A DNA stretch of 64,000 nt from Pseudogemmatithrix spongiicola (GTDB lineage Bacteria; Gemmatimonadota; Gemmatimonadetes; Gemmatimonadales; Gemmatimonadaceae), in contig NZ_CP130613.1 of assembly GCF_030623445.1 (NCBI RefSeq), positions 1,240,001 through 1,304,000 on the forward strand, given 5' to 3'. The translations under genes and the position numbers were made by a program. This document shows positions 47,120 through 54,407 of the stretch, piece by piece (positions within the stretch are counted from its first letter, which is position 1; each line of letters opens with the position of its first letter). The notes beneath the pieces are model-generated. The model did no database searches, was not told the origin of the DNA, and saw nothing but the letters and a program-made list of their open reading frames with translations.

Positions 47120-47300
47120 TCAATCCCGGTGCGGTGCGGGCGCCTCACGGTACTTCCTGTACTTCCCCAGTAGCATGCCGAGCCCAACCACCAGCGGGAA
47201 CACGAATCGCTGCACCAGCGGCGGAACGTCGAGCATCGTGTACTCGTTTCGGTATGGCCGCATCAGTAACGCGGCATCGAAGAGGCCTGGCCGCCCCCCG
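47120..47300 (-). pseudogene. Remnant of a cassette gene, C-terminal fragment
   Basis: A minus-strand frame reads DAALLMRPYRNEYTMLDV, then one hydrophobic helix VQRFVFPLVVGLGMLL and a basic tail GKYRKYREAPAPHRD before a stop. There is no start codon or ribosome site, and the 5' side runs into attC-like site 4. It is the tail of a lost gene of unknown family. The 441-bp stretch 46958-47398 otherwise holds only the two attC-like sites. Confidence 0.4.
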
Positions 47301-47332
47301 CCGCGCCGCCGCGAGGACTCGAAGATCTCCGT

Positions 47333-47397
47333 TCGACATGTGTCTGTTGTGAGAATGCATCACCGCGCTCATGGGCAGCAAGCGTCGTGAAATCGCA
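47333..47397 (-). other. attC-like site 4
   Basis: Left end TTCGACATGTGTCTGTTGTG, right end GGGCAGCAAGCGTCGTGAAA. The right end fits the local consensus GGCAGCAAGCGTCGTTATGC except for the last bases. It follows directly the stop of the propeller gene, as attC should. Confidence 0.6.
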
Positions 47398-47398
47398 T

Positions 47399-48454
47399 CT
47401 ATCGGCGAAGCGAGTCGGGCAGCGCCACGCGATAGACTTCGGAAGTGGTTGCAGAGCTAAGATACAGCCAGCCCGCGCGCCGCGCGGGGGCGATGCGCCA
47501 AACATCCTTTGCACCAGCGATGACATAGTTGCCCTTCAGCGCGCCAAGCTGGTCCAGGACGAGTACCCGTGCGTCGAGATCCGGCGGATTGCGCAGCAAT
47601 ACCCAGACAAGTGCGTCGTCGAACCGGATGTCCGCGAAGAACGACAGCTGATGGAAGCGCAGGGTGCCTGCAGCCTCCCGATTGCGAGTCCGGTAGTCCT
47701 CGAGAATCGGCGTTGAGAGGGAATCGGGCAGGCGGAAGGTCGCGACGACGCTGCCATCCCGGTGGTACGCGGCCACTTCCGGAATCGCGCCGAACGCGAG
47801 CCAGAAGACGGAGTCCGGAGACATCGCGGCAAGCACGTCATTGCCGTAGTAGTCGGGAACCTCAAGCCGTTCCGCCTGCGCGCGGAACGCGTCGAGATTG
47901 TACTGGCGCGTGAAGGGCACGCGCGGTCGGCCGGTGCGATGGGACAGCGTCCCGTTGGGGGCGAGCACGCGGAGGAGCGTGCTGTCGGCGCCGGCGGTCG
48001 GCAGCAGCATCCCGCCGTCCGGATTGAAGGCGAAGCGCCCGAGATGCGCGCCGATGGGGGCGGGCCGCGACTCCAACACGGTGCCATCCACAAGGAAGCG
48101 CTCGACGCGACCGTTGCCGGCGTTGAGCGTCACGAGCGTGTCGCCGCTCAGCCGCAGGCCCAGCGGCTGCTCGAGCTCGCCTGGACCTTTGCCGGGTCCG
48201 CCAATGCGCCGCACTCTGGCTCCTGACGAGGAGTCAATGACGACGATGGCGGACGGCGTGTACTCCAAGACCGCAAGCTCACCGGACGGTAGCAGCACGA
48301 TGTCCGCGGGACGGAAGAAGGCGCCATCATCGGCGGATGCGAGCGTGTCCGCGATCAGCGAGTGCGGTGTACGCTCGATCACGGGGACTTCGGCCGCGCA
48401 ACCCACGATGCCGCAGACGCACAGGACTCGAAGCGCTCGCTGCAGCTGTGTCAC
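47399..48454 (-). CDS. Six-bladed beta-propeller lipoprotein (cassette gene)
   Basis: 351 residues from a GTG; a longer ATG start 28 codons upstream is possible. VLCVCGIVGC ends in a lipobox-like Cys. Repeats such as PADIVLLPSGELAVLEY, RRIGGPGKGPGELEQPLGLRLSG (the hallmark of this propeller family) and RFLVDGTVLESR show a six-bladed propeller. It starts 86 bases after the barrel gene. Surface role unknown. Confidence 0.75.
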   Translation of the reverse strand: MTQLQRALRVLCVCGIVGCAAEVPVIERTPHSLIADTLASADDGAFFRPADIVLLPSGELAVLEYTPSAIVVIDSSSGARVRRIGGPGKGPGELEQPLGLRLSGDTLVTLNAGNGRVERFLVDGTVLESRPAPIGAHLGRFAFNPDGGMLLPTAGADSTLLRVLAPNGTLSHRTGRPRVPFTRQYNLDAFRAQAERLEVPDYYGNDVLAAMSPDSVFWLAFGAIPEVAAYHRDGSVVATFRLPDSLSTPILEDYRTRNREAAGTLRFHQLSFFADIRFDDALVWVLLRNPPDLDARVLVLDQLGALKGNYVIAGAKDVWRIAPARRAGWLYLSSATTSEVYRVALPDSLRR

Positions 48455-48540
48455 GTACCATGTCCTCGCGCTCAGCTGCACGCGGCTTGGGCGCGAGGTG
48501 TTGGTGGTGGAGCGCTCGGGGCCACCGACGCTGCCCATGC

Positions 48541-49104
48541 TCAGAAGAACAGACGGAGTCGGATACCGGAGGCAGCAGTGCCGATCTCGGAACCCGTGGC
48601 CACCGGATCGGGGCCACCCAGCGGGGCTGAACTCTCACGCCGCAGCGCCAGCAGTTCCACGCCGATGTTCCCGCCAACGCTTACTCGTTGGGTGGGAAAC
48701 CACTCCAAGCCGAGGCCGGCAGTGGCGCCAATCCGCTGAGTGGCGAGTGACGATCCCCCAAAGTCACTCTTCGTCCATTCCGCCTTCATGCCGACCAGCA
48801 GATACGGGGCAACGCTGCCATCGGTGGCGCCCAGGTATCGCTTGATCGCGGGCCGCATGACGAACATGCGAGTGCCCGTTCCGTCGATGTCGGACAGTCG
48901 CCCACCACCGTCAAGGATCAAGTCCGTTCGGGTGCCGACACGAAGGCCAACGCCGATCAACAAGCTCGACCCCATCTCGGTCACGATGGAGCGGTCTGCT
49001 CTGCCGTCAACGCTCGGCGTGGCCTGGGCTTGTGCCATCGGTGCGGCAACCAGACTTGCAAGCCCAGCTGCGAAAGCCAGTGGTCCGAGACGCGCGAAGC
49101 GCAT
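48541..49104 (-). CDS. Outer-membrane barrel-like protein
   Basis: 187 residues with signal peptide ending MAQAQA. Strand pattern (SLLIGVGLRVGTRTDLILDGGG, YLLVGMKAEW, IGATAGLGLEWFP) and terminal SGIRLRLFF fit a small outer-membrane barrel. No attC-like site follows it before the propeller gene, so the two may share a cassette. Confidence 0.65.
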   Translation of the reverse strand: MRFARLGPLAFAAGLASLVAAPMAQAQATPSVDGRADRSIVTEMGSSLLIGVGLRVGTRTDLILDGGGRLSDIDGTGTRMFVMRPAIKRYLGATDGSVAPYLLVGMKAEWTKSDFGGSSLATQRIGATAGLGLEWFPTQRVSVGGNIGVELLALRRESSAPLGGPDPVATGSEIGTAASGIRLRLFF

Positions 49105-49140
49105 ATGAGGCCTCATCGTGGGGGTGGAATCTCCGGTGCG

Positions 49141-49284
49141 GCAAAACGTGTGCTGCTGCTTTGAACGCTTCAATAGAACCTTGGGGTGGGGCGGTCGCCA
49201 GACCGCGCCGTCCCCGCTCGCCCTAGGGCGAGCGCCCCACCCCCGCTACCGCTCCGCGCTTATTGGCAGCAAGCGGCGTTATGC
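49141..49284 (-). other. attC-like site 5, long VCR-type
   Basis: Left end GCAAAACGTGTGCTGCTGC, right end GGCAGCAAGCGGCGTTATGC. Inside, an 11-bp stem (GGGGTGGGGCG at 49183, CGCCCCACCCC at 49233) holds two hairpins: GCGGTC-gcca-GACCGC and a 20-bp palindrome at 49215-49234. The fold resembles long integron recombination sites. It follows the stop of the next gene by 15 bases. Confidence 0.75.
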
Positions 49285-49299
49285 CGTGCGCGCGCGATC

Positions 49300-50016
49300 T
49301 CACGGGCGCTGCCTCCGCGCCTCGCGCTCGCGCCGCTCAGCTCTCTCGCGCACCTCACGGAGCATGGCTTGGTGCTGGCGGGTGCGGGGGTCGGCGTCGC
49401 GCAGCGATTGGACCGTGACCGGAAGCGGGATGGTGAAGCGGCCTAGGTGGAGGCGTCCCGGCGTGAGGCCGAAGCGCGCGTCTCCGCTCCCGATGGTCCA
49501 ATCACTGGCGCCATCCGCGGCGCGCTCACGCGCGAGGGCTTCGGTGAACGCGCGGGCGAGGTGATCACGCAGAGGCTGGAGCGAATCCGATTCGCTGATC
49601 GGAGGCACCCCGAGCCGAGCATCGCGCGACGGCATGAAGGGGTTGTCGAATAGGCTGTAGGGCCGCTCAGCAGCGGGCGCGGGCGCAGCGGTCGCGGTTC
49701 CGGAGGGCGCGGCATCGGCGTCGAGTACGCCCGTCGTGCTCGAATCAACCGCGGGCGCACGAGCGGTCCCGCCTCGCGCATCGCCAGCAGTCGTTGGGTC
49801 GCCAAGTCCTGAGTCGCGAGGGCGCTCGATGGGGATGTAGATAAGTCGTCGAGTGGTCTCCGCCGCGCGAGGGCTGCGTACGGGCTGGATTGGAGCGGGC
49901 GATGGCTGCCAGAGGACGAGGACAGCCAACGTCGCCTGTACGAGGAGCGCGACGGCTCCGGCGACGAGCGAGGGCAGGCGGTGGCGCCGGTGGGGACGGA
50001 GCGCGCGGAACCTCAT
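49300..50016 (-). CDS. Membrane-anchored protein of unknown function (cassette gene)
   Basis: 238 residues. One N-terminal helix (LPSLVAGAVALLVQATLAVLVLW), a disordered Ala/Thr/Pro-rich linker to about residue 115, and a soluble domain ending in a charged helix LREVRERAERREREARR. No family recognised. Bounded on both sides by attC-like sites, so it is the clearest single-gene cassette. Confidence 0.65.
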   Translation of the reverse strand: MRFRALRPHRRHRLPSLVAGAVALLVQATLAVLVLWQPSPAPIQPVRSPRAAETTRRLIYIPIERPRDSGLGDPTTAGDARGGTARAPAVDSSTTGVLDADAAPSGTATAAPAPAAERPYSLFDNPFMPSRDARLGVPPISESDSLQPLRDHLARAFTEALARERAADGASDWTIGSGDARFGLTPGRLHLGRFTIPLPVTVQSLRDADPRTRQHQAMLREVRERAERREREARRQRP

Positions 50017-50023
50017 CCCCTAT

Positions 50024-50118
50024 TCGTACCGCGGCGCCCGGCAGACGGTTGCCTGCGCTACGAGGATGCCCCACAACTGTATCCGCACCGCATTCATCGG
50101 CGGCAAGCGTCGTTATGC
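50024..50118 (-). other. attC-like site 6
   Basis: Right end CGGCGGCAAGCGTCGTTATGC is an excellent match to the local consensus, with the intact GTTATGC core. The left end (GTACCGCGGCGCCCGGCAG) is poor. The IS30 element begins ten bases beyond the right end, so the cassette it belonged to is broken. Confidence 0.6.
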
Positions 50119-50127
50119 TGCGCGCAT

Positions 50128-51206
50128 TCACATACTAAGTGCACAGCTTATCGCACGCCCAGATGTGGGTGAGGTGACCTGGGGCAGGCTAGGCTTCAGT
50201 TCTCCTCCAAGAGAAAGGACGCCATGACCTACACCCAGATCACCCACGAAGAAAGGTACGCCATTTCCGCGCTGCGGAAGCTGGGGTACTCCAGCGCGGC
50301 GATTGCGCGCGAGCTCGGACGCGCCCCGAGCACCATCAGTCGCGAGGTGCGTCGCAATGCGTGGCGCACGCTTGGCCGCACGTACTGGGTCGACCGCGCG
50401 CAGTCCTATACGAACGAGCGCCGGCGCACGTCGCGCCGGAATACGCAGTTCACGGCGGACGAATGGGCCTTCGTCGAATACTGGATCCGCCAGGACTGGA
50501 GCCCGGAGCAGATCGTGGGCTTCCACGCGCGCTTCGGCATCCGCACGCCGAGCCACGAGTCGATCTATCGGTACATCCACGCCGATCGCGAGCGCGGCGG
50601 GACGTTGTACACCCACCTGCGCGTGATGACGAAGAACCTGCGGAAGCGCTACGGCACCTACGACAGCCGCGGACGCCTCGCGGGGAAGCGGCACATCTCG
50701 ACGCGGCCGCCGGGCGCGGAGCATCGCTCGCGCTTCGGACACTGGGAGGGCGACACGGTGATGGGAAGCACGACGGACACCGCATGCATCCTGACGCTCG
50801 TCGAGCGGAAGTCCGGCTTCATCGCGATCGGGCAGCTCGACTCGCGCCAGGCGCCGGAGACGAACGCCCGCCTCCGTCAGCTCATCCTGGCGCAACCGCG
50901 GCCGGTGCGGACCATCACGCTCGACAACGGGACCGAGTTCCACTCCTACGAGAAGCTCGAGGCGGTCGTCGACGCCAAGTGCTACTTCGCCACGCCGCAT
51001 CACTCGTGGGAGCGTGGCAGCAACGAGAATGCCAACGGATTGATCCGGCAGTACCTGCCGAAGCGACGTTCGATGAGGGGGCTCACGCAGCGCGACTGCC
51101 AGCGCATTGCGGACAAGCTCAACCGTCGACCACGCAAGCGACTCGGCTTCAGAACGCCGGCGGAAGTCTATGCGGCCTAACCCTCACCGGTGCACTTCAA
51201 AGTTGA
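50128..51206 (+). mobile_element. IS30-family element A
   Basis: Contains one IS30-type transposase gene. Candidate ends share AAGTGCAC (TCACATACTAAGTGCAC at left, and the inverted TCAACTTTGAAGTGCAC at right), 12 of 17 matches. No target duplication is clear, and the left end may be eroded, so the boundaries are approximate. Confidence 0.6.
50224..51180 (+). CDS. IS30-family transposase A
   Basis: 318 residues. N-terminal helix-turn-helix (YAISALRKLGYSSAAIARELG, then GRAPSTISREV), then the DDE catalytic domain: HWEGDTVMG (first Asp), TLDNGTEFH (second Asp), and SWERGSNENANGLIRQYLPK (Glu). All three residues are present, so it is probably active. GAAAGGA is upstream of the ATG. It reads against the surrounding cassette genes. 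Confidence 0.93.
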   Translation: MTYTQITHEERYAISALRKLGYSSAAIARELGRAPSTISREVRRNAWRTLGRTYWVDRAQSYTNERRRTSRRNTQFTADEWAFVEYWIRQDWSPEQIVGFHARFGIRTPSHESIYRYIHADRERGGTLYTHLRVMTKNLRKRYGTYDSRGRLAGKRHISTRPPGAEHRSRFGHWEGDTVMGSTTDTACILTLVERKSGFIAIGQLDSRQAPETNARLRQLILAQPRPVRTITLDNGTEFHSYEKLEAVVDAKCYFATPHHSWERGSNENANGLIRQYLPKRRSMRGLTQRDCQRIADKLNRRPRKRLGFRTPAEVYAA

Positions 51207-51230
51207 CTCTACACAGCGCAGGACACGAAC

Positions 51231-51551
51231 TCAGCCGACGCCCTCTCGGCGCAAACGGACGAAGGAGCGCGAACAGATGAACGCCATACTGCTGAACCCT
51301 ACAAAGGCCGACGCTGCATCGTGCCAGTGATACAGATCAAGCGGACCGACGCGGACGAGCAAGAGATAGGCAAACGCGAGGTTGGCCAGCGCCCACGCAA
51401 CGTTCACGCGCGGCGACGACATCCCTCGAAACGGCGGAGACGCGAAAGGGCTCTGCAATGGCTTGCCAGCAATGCCGGCCGTGAGATGAGGCAGCGCGTT
51501 CGCGACGAACGCTGCGCCGAAGAAGTGCGCGATGTAAATCGACCACGGCAT
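51231..51551 (-). CDS. Small membrane protein (cassette gene next to IS30 A)
   Basis: 106 residues with three helices (IYIAHFFGAAFVANALPHL, VNVAWALANLAFAYLLLV, ASAFVGFSSMAFICSRS). No known family. IS30 element A begins 25 bases after its stop and separates it from attC-like site 6, while IS30 element B lies 50 bases upstream. Its promoter region is nearly removed, so it may be silent. Confidence 0.55.
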   Translation of the reverse strand: MPWSIYIAHFFGAAFVANALPHLTAGIAGKPLQSPFASPPFRGMSSPRVNVAWALANLAFAYLLLVRVGPLDLYHWHDAASAFVGFSSMAFICSRSFVRLRREGVG

Positions 51552-51600
51552 CGCAAGTTCCGTTCTTGTGGTTGCGCAAGACGACGCCAGTAGCGTCTGA

Positions 51601-52825
51601 TGAATTCAAGCAATCAATGCAACAGCTTCGTCGAAGACTTCCGCGGGAGTGCGGAAGTCGAGCGTCTTGCGAGGCCGCCCATTGAGCTGAGCGGCGACGG
51701 CATCGAGCTGCCGCTGCGTAACGTTGGCGAGACTCGCGCCCGTGGGGAAGTACTGCCGTAAGAGGCCGTTCGTGTTCTCGTTGGTGCCGCGCTGCCACGG
51801 ACTGTACGGATCGCAGAAGTAGACCTGCACGCCGGTGGCGACGGTGAAGCGCTGGTGGTGCGCGAGTTCCTTGCCGCGATCCCACGTGAGCGAGCGCGTG
51901 ACGTGCAGCGGCAGGCGCCGCATCTGGCGGATGAGCGCGGGCACCACGCGGCTCGGCTCCTTGCTGGCGACCTTCACCAGGATGGCGAAGCGCGACGTGC
52001 GCTCGACGAGCGTGGCGATGTGCGTGTTGTCGCCGCCGGCGAGGAGGTCGCCCTCCCAGTGGCCGGGGACCGCGCGGTCCTCCACCTCGGCCGGGCGCGC
52101 ACTGATGGAGATGGCGTCGACGATCTGCCCGCGGCCTTGGCCCTTGCGCGTGGACGCGCGCGAGCGCCGCACGACGCGTCCCGTGCGCAGGTGCTTCAGC
52201 AGTTCCTTCTTCAGCACGCCGCGCGCCTGGACGTACAGCGAGCGGTAGATCGTCTCGTGCGACACGTGCAGCTCCGGCTCGTGCGGGTAGGTGTTGCGGA
52301 GCCACGCGCTGATCTGTTCCGGTGACCAGCGCCGCTTGAGCTTCGCTGCAATGAGATAGCGCAGTCGCGGCCGGGACGCGAGGCGGCAGGCCTTCGGCCG
52401 GCGCGCGGACTTCCACGCGACCGCGTCGGCCCGGACGGCCCGATACTTCGTCGGGCCCCCATGACGTGCGACCTCACGACTGATGGTCGATGCCGCACGG
52501 CCCAAGGCGCGGCCGATCGCTCGGTAGGATTCGCCGGCGGCGAGCCCGCGCGAGATGCGCTCTCGTTCGTCGAGCGAGAGCGCCAACGCGGAGCGCGCAC
52601 GCAGGCGTGGCGAGATGCCCCCTTGCTTGCGAATCACGCCGTGGAGGGCGCCGGGATCCTTGGCGAGGTCACGGGCGATCTCGCGGACCGAGTCGCCGGC
52701 GCGATAGCGCGCCCAGAGTTCAGCGCGCTGCTGCCACGTGTAGCCGTGCGGGCTGGGGATGAACATCGCAACTACCTCCATATAGAAGGAACTATGGAAG
52801 GTGTTGCATCGACCCTCTGAATCCA
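51601..52825 (-). mobile_element. IS30-family element B
   Basis: Terminal inverted repeats: TGAATTCAAGCAATCAATGC at 51601 and, inverted, TGGATTCAGAGGGTCGATGC at 52825; both continue AACA-CTTC. GTCTG occurs at 51595-51599 and again at 52826-52830 and is a possible target duplication. The element abuts attC-like site 7 on its right side. Confidence 0.85.
51606..52766 (-). CDS. IS30-family transposase B
   Basis: 386 residues from the ATG with GGAGG eight bases upstream. Two helix-turn-helix regions (WARYRAGDSVREIARDLAK and SRGLAAGESYRAIGRALG) are followed by the DDE domain: HWEGDLLAG, TWDRGKELAHH, and WQRGTNENTNGLLRQYFP. It is related to transposase A but from a different IS30 subgroup, being longer and with different ends. 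Confidence 0.93.
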   Translation of the reverse strand: MFIPSPHGYTWQQRAELWARYRAGDSVREIARDLAKDPGALHGVIRKQGGISPRLRARSALALSLDERERISRGLAAGESYRAIGRALGRAASTISREVARHGGPTKYRAVRADAVAWKSARRPKACRLASRPRLRYLIAAKLKRRWSPEQISAWLRNTYPHEPELHVSHETIYRSLYVQARGVLKKELLKHLRTGRVVRRSRASTRKGQGRGQIVDAISISARPAEVEDRAVPGHWEGDLLAGGDNTHIATLVERTSRFAILVKVASKEPSRVVPALIRQMRRLPLHVTRSLTWDRGKELAHHQRFTVATGVQVYFCDPYSPWQRGTNENTNGLLRQYFPTGASLANVTQRQLDAVAAQLNGRPRKTLDFRTPAEVFDEAVALIA

Positions 52826-52829
52826 GTCT

Positions 52830-52925
52830 GCATAACGTGTGCTTCTGCTGCAGACACTCCATAAAATGCGACCGCGAAGCGGGCGCTACAATAGCGTGGC
52901 TGTCAGCCAGCAAGCTTCGTTATGC
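52830..52925 (-). other. attC-like site 7, best preserved
   Basis: Left end GCATAACGTGTGCTTCTGCT, right end GCCAGCAAGCTTCGTTATGC. Outer GCATAACG and CGTTATGC are exact inverted complements with AAC/GTT cores, followed by a mismatched spacer and an imperfect L-box stem, as in canonical attC. Inner hairpins CCGC-gaa-GCGG and CGCTA-caa-TAGCG fill the loop. It lies 17 bases after the copD stop. Confidence 0.8.
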
Positions 52926-52942
52926 CGGCCCTGTCCCGCGCG

Positions 52943-53887
52943 CTATTCGCCAGGCATCGGAGTAGCCACCAGCACCGCGGTTACCACCAGCACGAGCACT
53001 CCCGCCGCGAGCTCCACGAGTGAAGAGCGTCGAAGCGCCGTACTACCTGATGACTGCCCCAGCGACGGAAGCACACGCCGCCAATTGTATGCGCCCGTCC
53101 CAGCAACAACGACGAGAAGCGCAAGCTTAAGCAGAAGCGTGCGCCCGTACACGCTTTGCCAAAGCGCGGCCGCACTACCGAGGTTGACCCATGCAGTCGC
53201 GAGACCCGTGACCGCAAGCAGCGAGGCAAAGATGAGAGCCGTGGGACTGAACGCACGCACAAGTGCGGCGACTCGCGCATCTGCGCTGCTTGCGTGCTCT
53301 GTGCTCACTCGACCCGCAGCAGGGACCGCTACGAACGTCAGCAGCGCCAGGCTCCCGAGCCATCCACCGGCGCCGACCACATGGACAAACTGCGTCGCAA
53401 TCGCCAGCATCGGCTGCGCCGCAGCTGCTGGATGGCCAGACCACGGTTGCGCCACAGTGAATGCGAACACTGCGCCAGCGAGTGCCGCCCAACTGGCAAT
53501 GGTGTTCCCTCGTAGTCGAGGTGCGATCCAAGTCACTGTGAGGGCACTGACTAGCGCCACCCACCACGTGCGTCCCCAACCCGCGCGAAACAGGAGTGCG
53601 GAGAGCGACTCGCCCGACGGTGCAACGTCACCACCGAACACCGCAGCGTGCTGCGCGCCGAGTCTCGCCAACGTTGCGAGCAGTGCCACCAACCCGAGTG
53701 CGTCGATCCACCGCGGAAGCGTGGAGTCGATGGCATCCCGCAACTCCCGAGCATCCGGCCCTGCATAACGACGCAATACCACGAATCGCAATGCGAGCGT
53801 GCCCAGTAGCAGAACCGTGCAGGCGGACAGTACCGCCCGAATTGCCACGAAGGCCGGAGACTCGACCCCGAAGACGCTCTCCATCAT
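52943..53887 (-). CDS. copD: Copper resistance membrane protein CopD
   Basis: 314 residues with about eight membrane helices. IDALGLVALLATLARLG, WWVALVSALTVTWIAPRL and QFVHVVGAGGWLGSLALL (His in the helix) are CopD features. LKLALLVVVAGTGAYNWRRVLP near the end is the conserved C-terminal motif (YNWRRV). CopD takes copper from CopC across the inner membrane. ATGA overlap with copC. Its stop is followed by attC-like site 7. Confidence 0.88.
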   Translation of the reverse strand: MMESVFGVESPAFVAIRAVLSACTVLLLGTLALRFVVLRRYAGPDARELRDAIDSTLPRWIDALGLVALLATLARLGAQHAAVFGGDVAPSGESLSALLFRAGWGRTWWVALVSALTVTWIAPRLRGNTIASWAALAGAVFAFTVAQPWSGHPAAAAQPMLAIATQFVHVVGAGGWLGSLALLTFVAVPAAGRVSTEHASSADARVAALVRAFSPTALIFASLLAVTGLATAWVNLGSAAALWQSVYGRTLLLKLALLVVVAGTGAYNWRRVLPSLGQSSGSTALRRSSLVELAAGVLVLVVTAVLVATPMPGE

Positions 53888-54303
53888 CGAGCGGTCAGCT
53901 CACGATGCGAGGATGGCGGCGCTGCGGAGCGTGCCGCGAGGACCTCGAACGTGAACGTGCCACGCACTGGATGGCCGTCATCACCCGTGACTTGCCACCG
54001 CACCGTGTAACGACCTGGCGCGAGAGCTCCCACAATGTTCGCGATCACGGTCTTGTCATCGTCCTGGGCGAACTGAAGCGGATCCAAGCGGATGGCCATC
54101 TCGCCGTGGTGCAACGTTACGCGGGTGAGCGAGAGATCAAGTGATTCATTAAACGTGAGCGCAACTTCGCGTGGCGCTTCTGCGGAGCGACTGTCGGCGG
54201 CTGGCGTCGACTTGAGCAGGCGAGGATGGGCGCTCGCGGCGCTCAGCGGGATGGCGAGGGCAAGTACAGCGATGAAGGCAAGCGAACGAAGGGAATTGCG
54301 CAT
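53884..54303 (-). CDS. copC: Copper-binding periplasmic protein CopC
   Basis: 139 residues. Signal peptide ends SAASA and the mature protein starts HPRLLKSTPAADS, placing the copper-binding N-terminal His. The beta barrel continues AIRLDPLQFAQDDDKTVIANIVGALAPGRYTVRWQVTGDDGHPVRG, where the D-x-H supplies the other ligands. It binds Cu(II) in the periplasm and hands it to CopD. The operator TTTAC-N5-GTAAA lies 27 bases upstream of its start. Confidence 0.92.
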   Translation of the reverse strand: MRNSLRSLAFIAVLALAIPLSAASAHPRLLKSTPAADSRSAEAPREVALTFNESLDLSLTRVTLHHGEMAIRLDPLQFAQDDDKTVIANIVGALAPGRYTVRWQVTGDDGHPVRGTFTFEVLAARSAAPPSSHRELTAR

Positions 54304-54329
54304 AGGGGAGCAGGAGTGGGTGAAGGCGC

Positions 54330-54344
54330 TTTACTCTGTGTAAA
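54330..54344 (-). promoter_or_regulatory. Operator copy 1: TTTAC-N5-GTAAA before copC
   Basis: TTTACTCTGTGTAAA, a 5-bp inverted repeat with 5-bp spacer. The same dyad occurs twice between the divergent SnoaL-like and copA genes. It is the presumed site of the BlaI-type repressor of the island. Confidence 0.72.
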
Positions 54345-54407
54345 ATATTACTGTCGGCTGGCCGCGCCGCAAGGGGCACAGCCCTTCGTCGCCTTCCGGT
54401 GCAGGCA

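Noticed and set aside
50128-51206. Exact ends and target duplication of IS30 element A
   Set aside because: The inverted repeats match only 12 of 17 and no duplication is clear, so only approximate limits are given.
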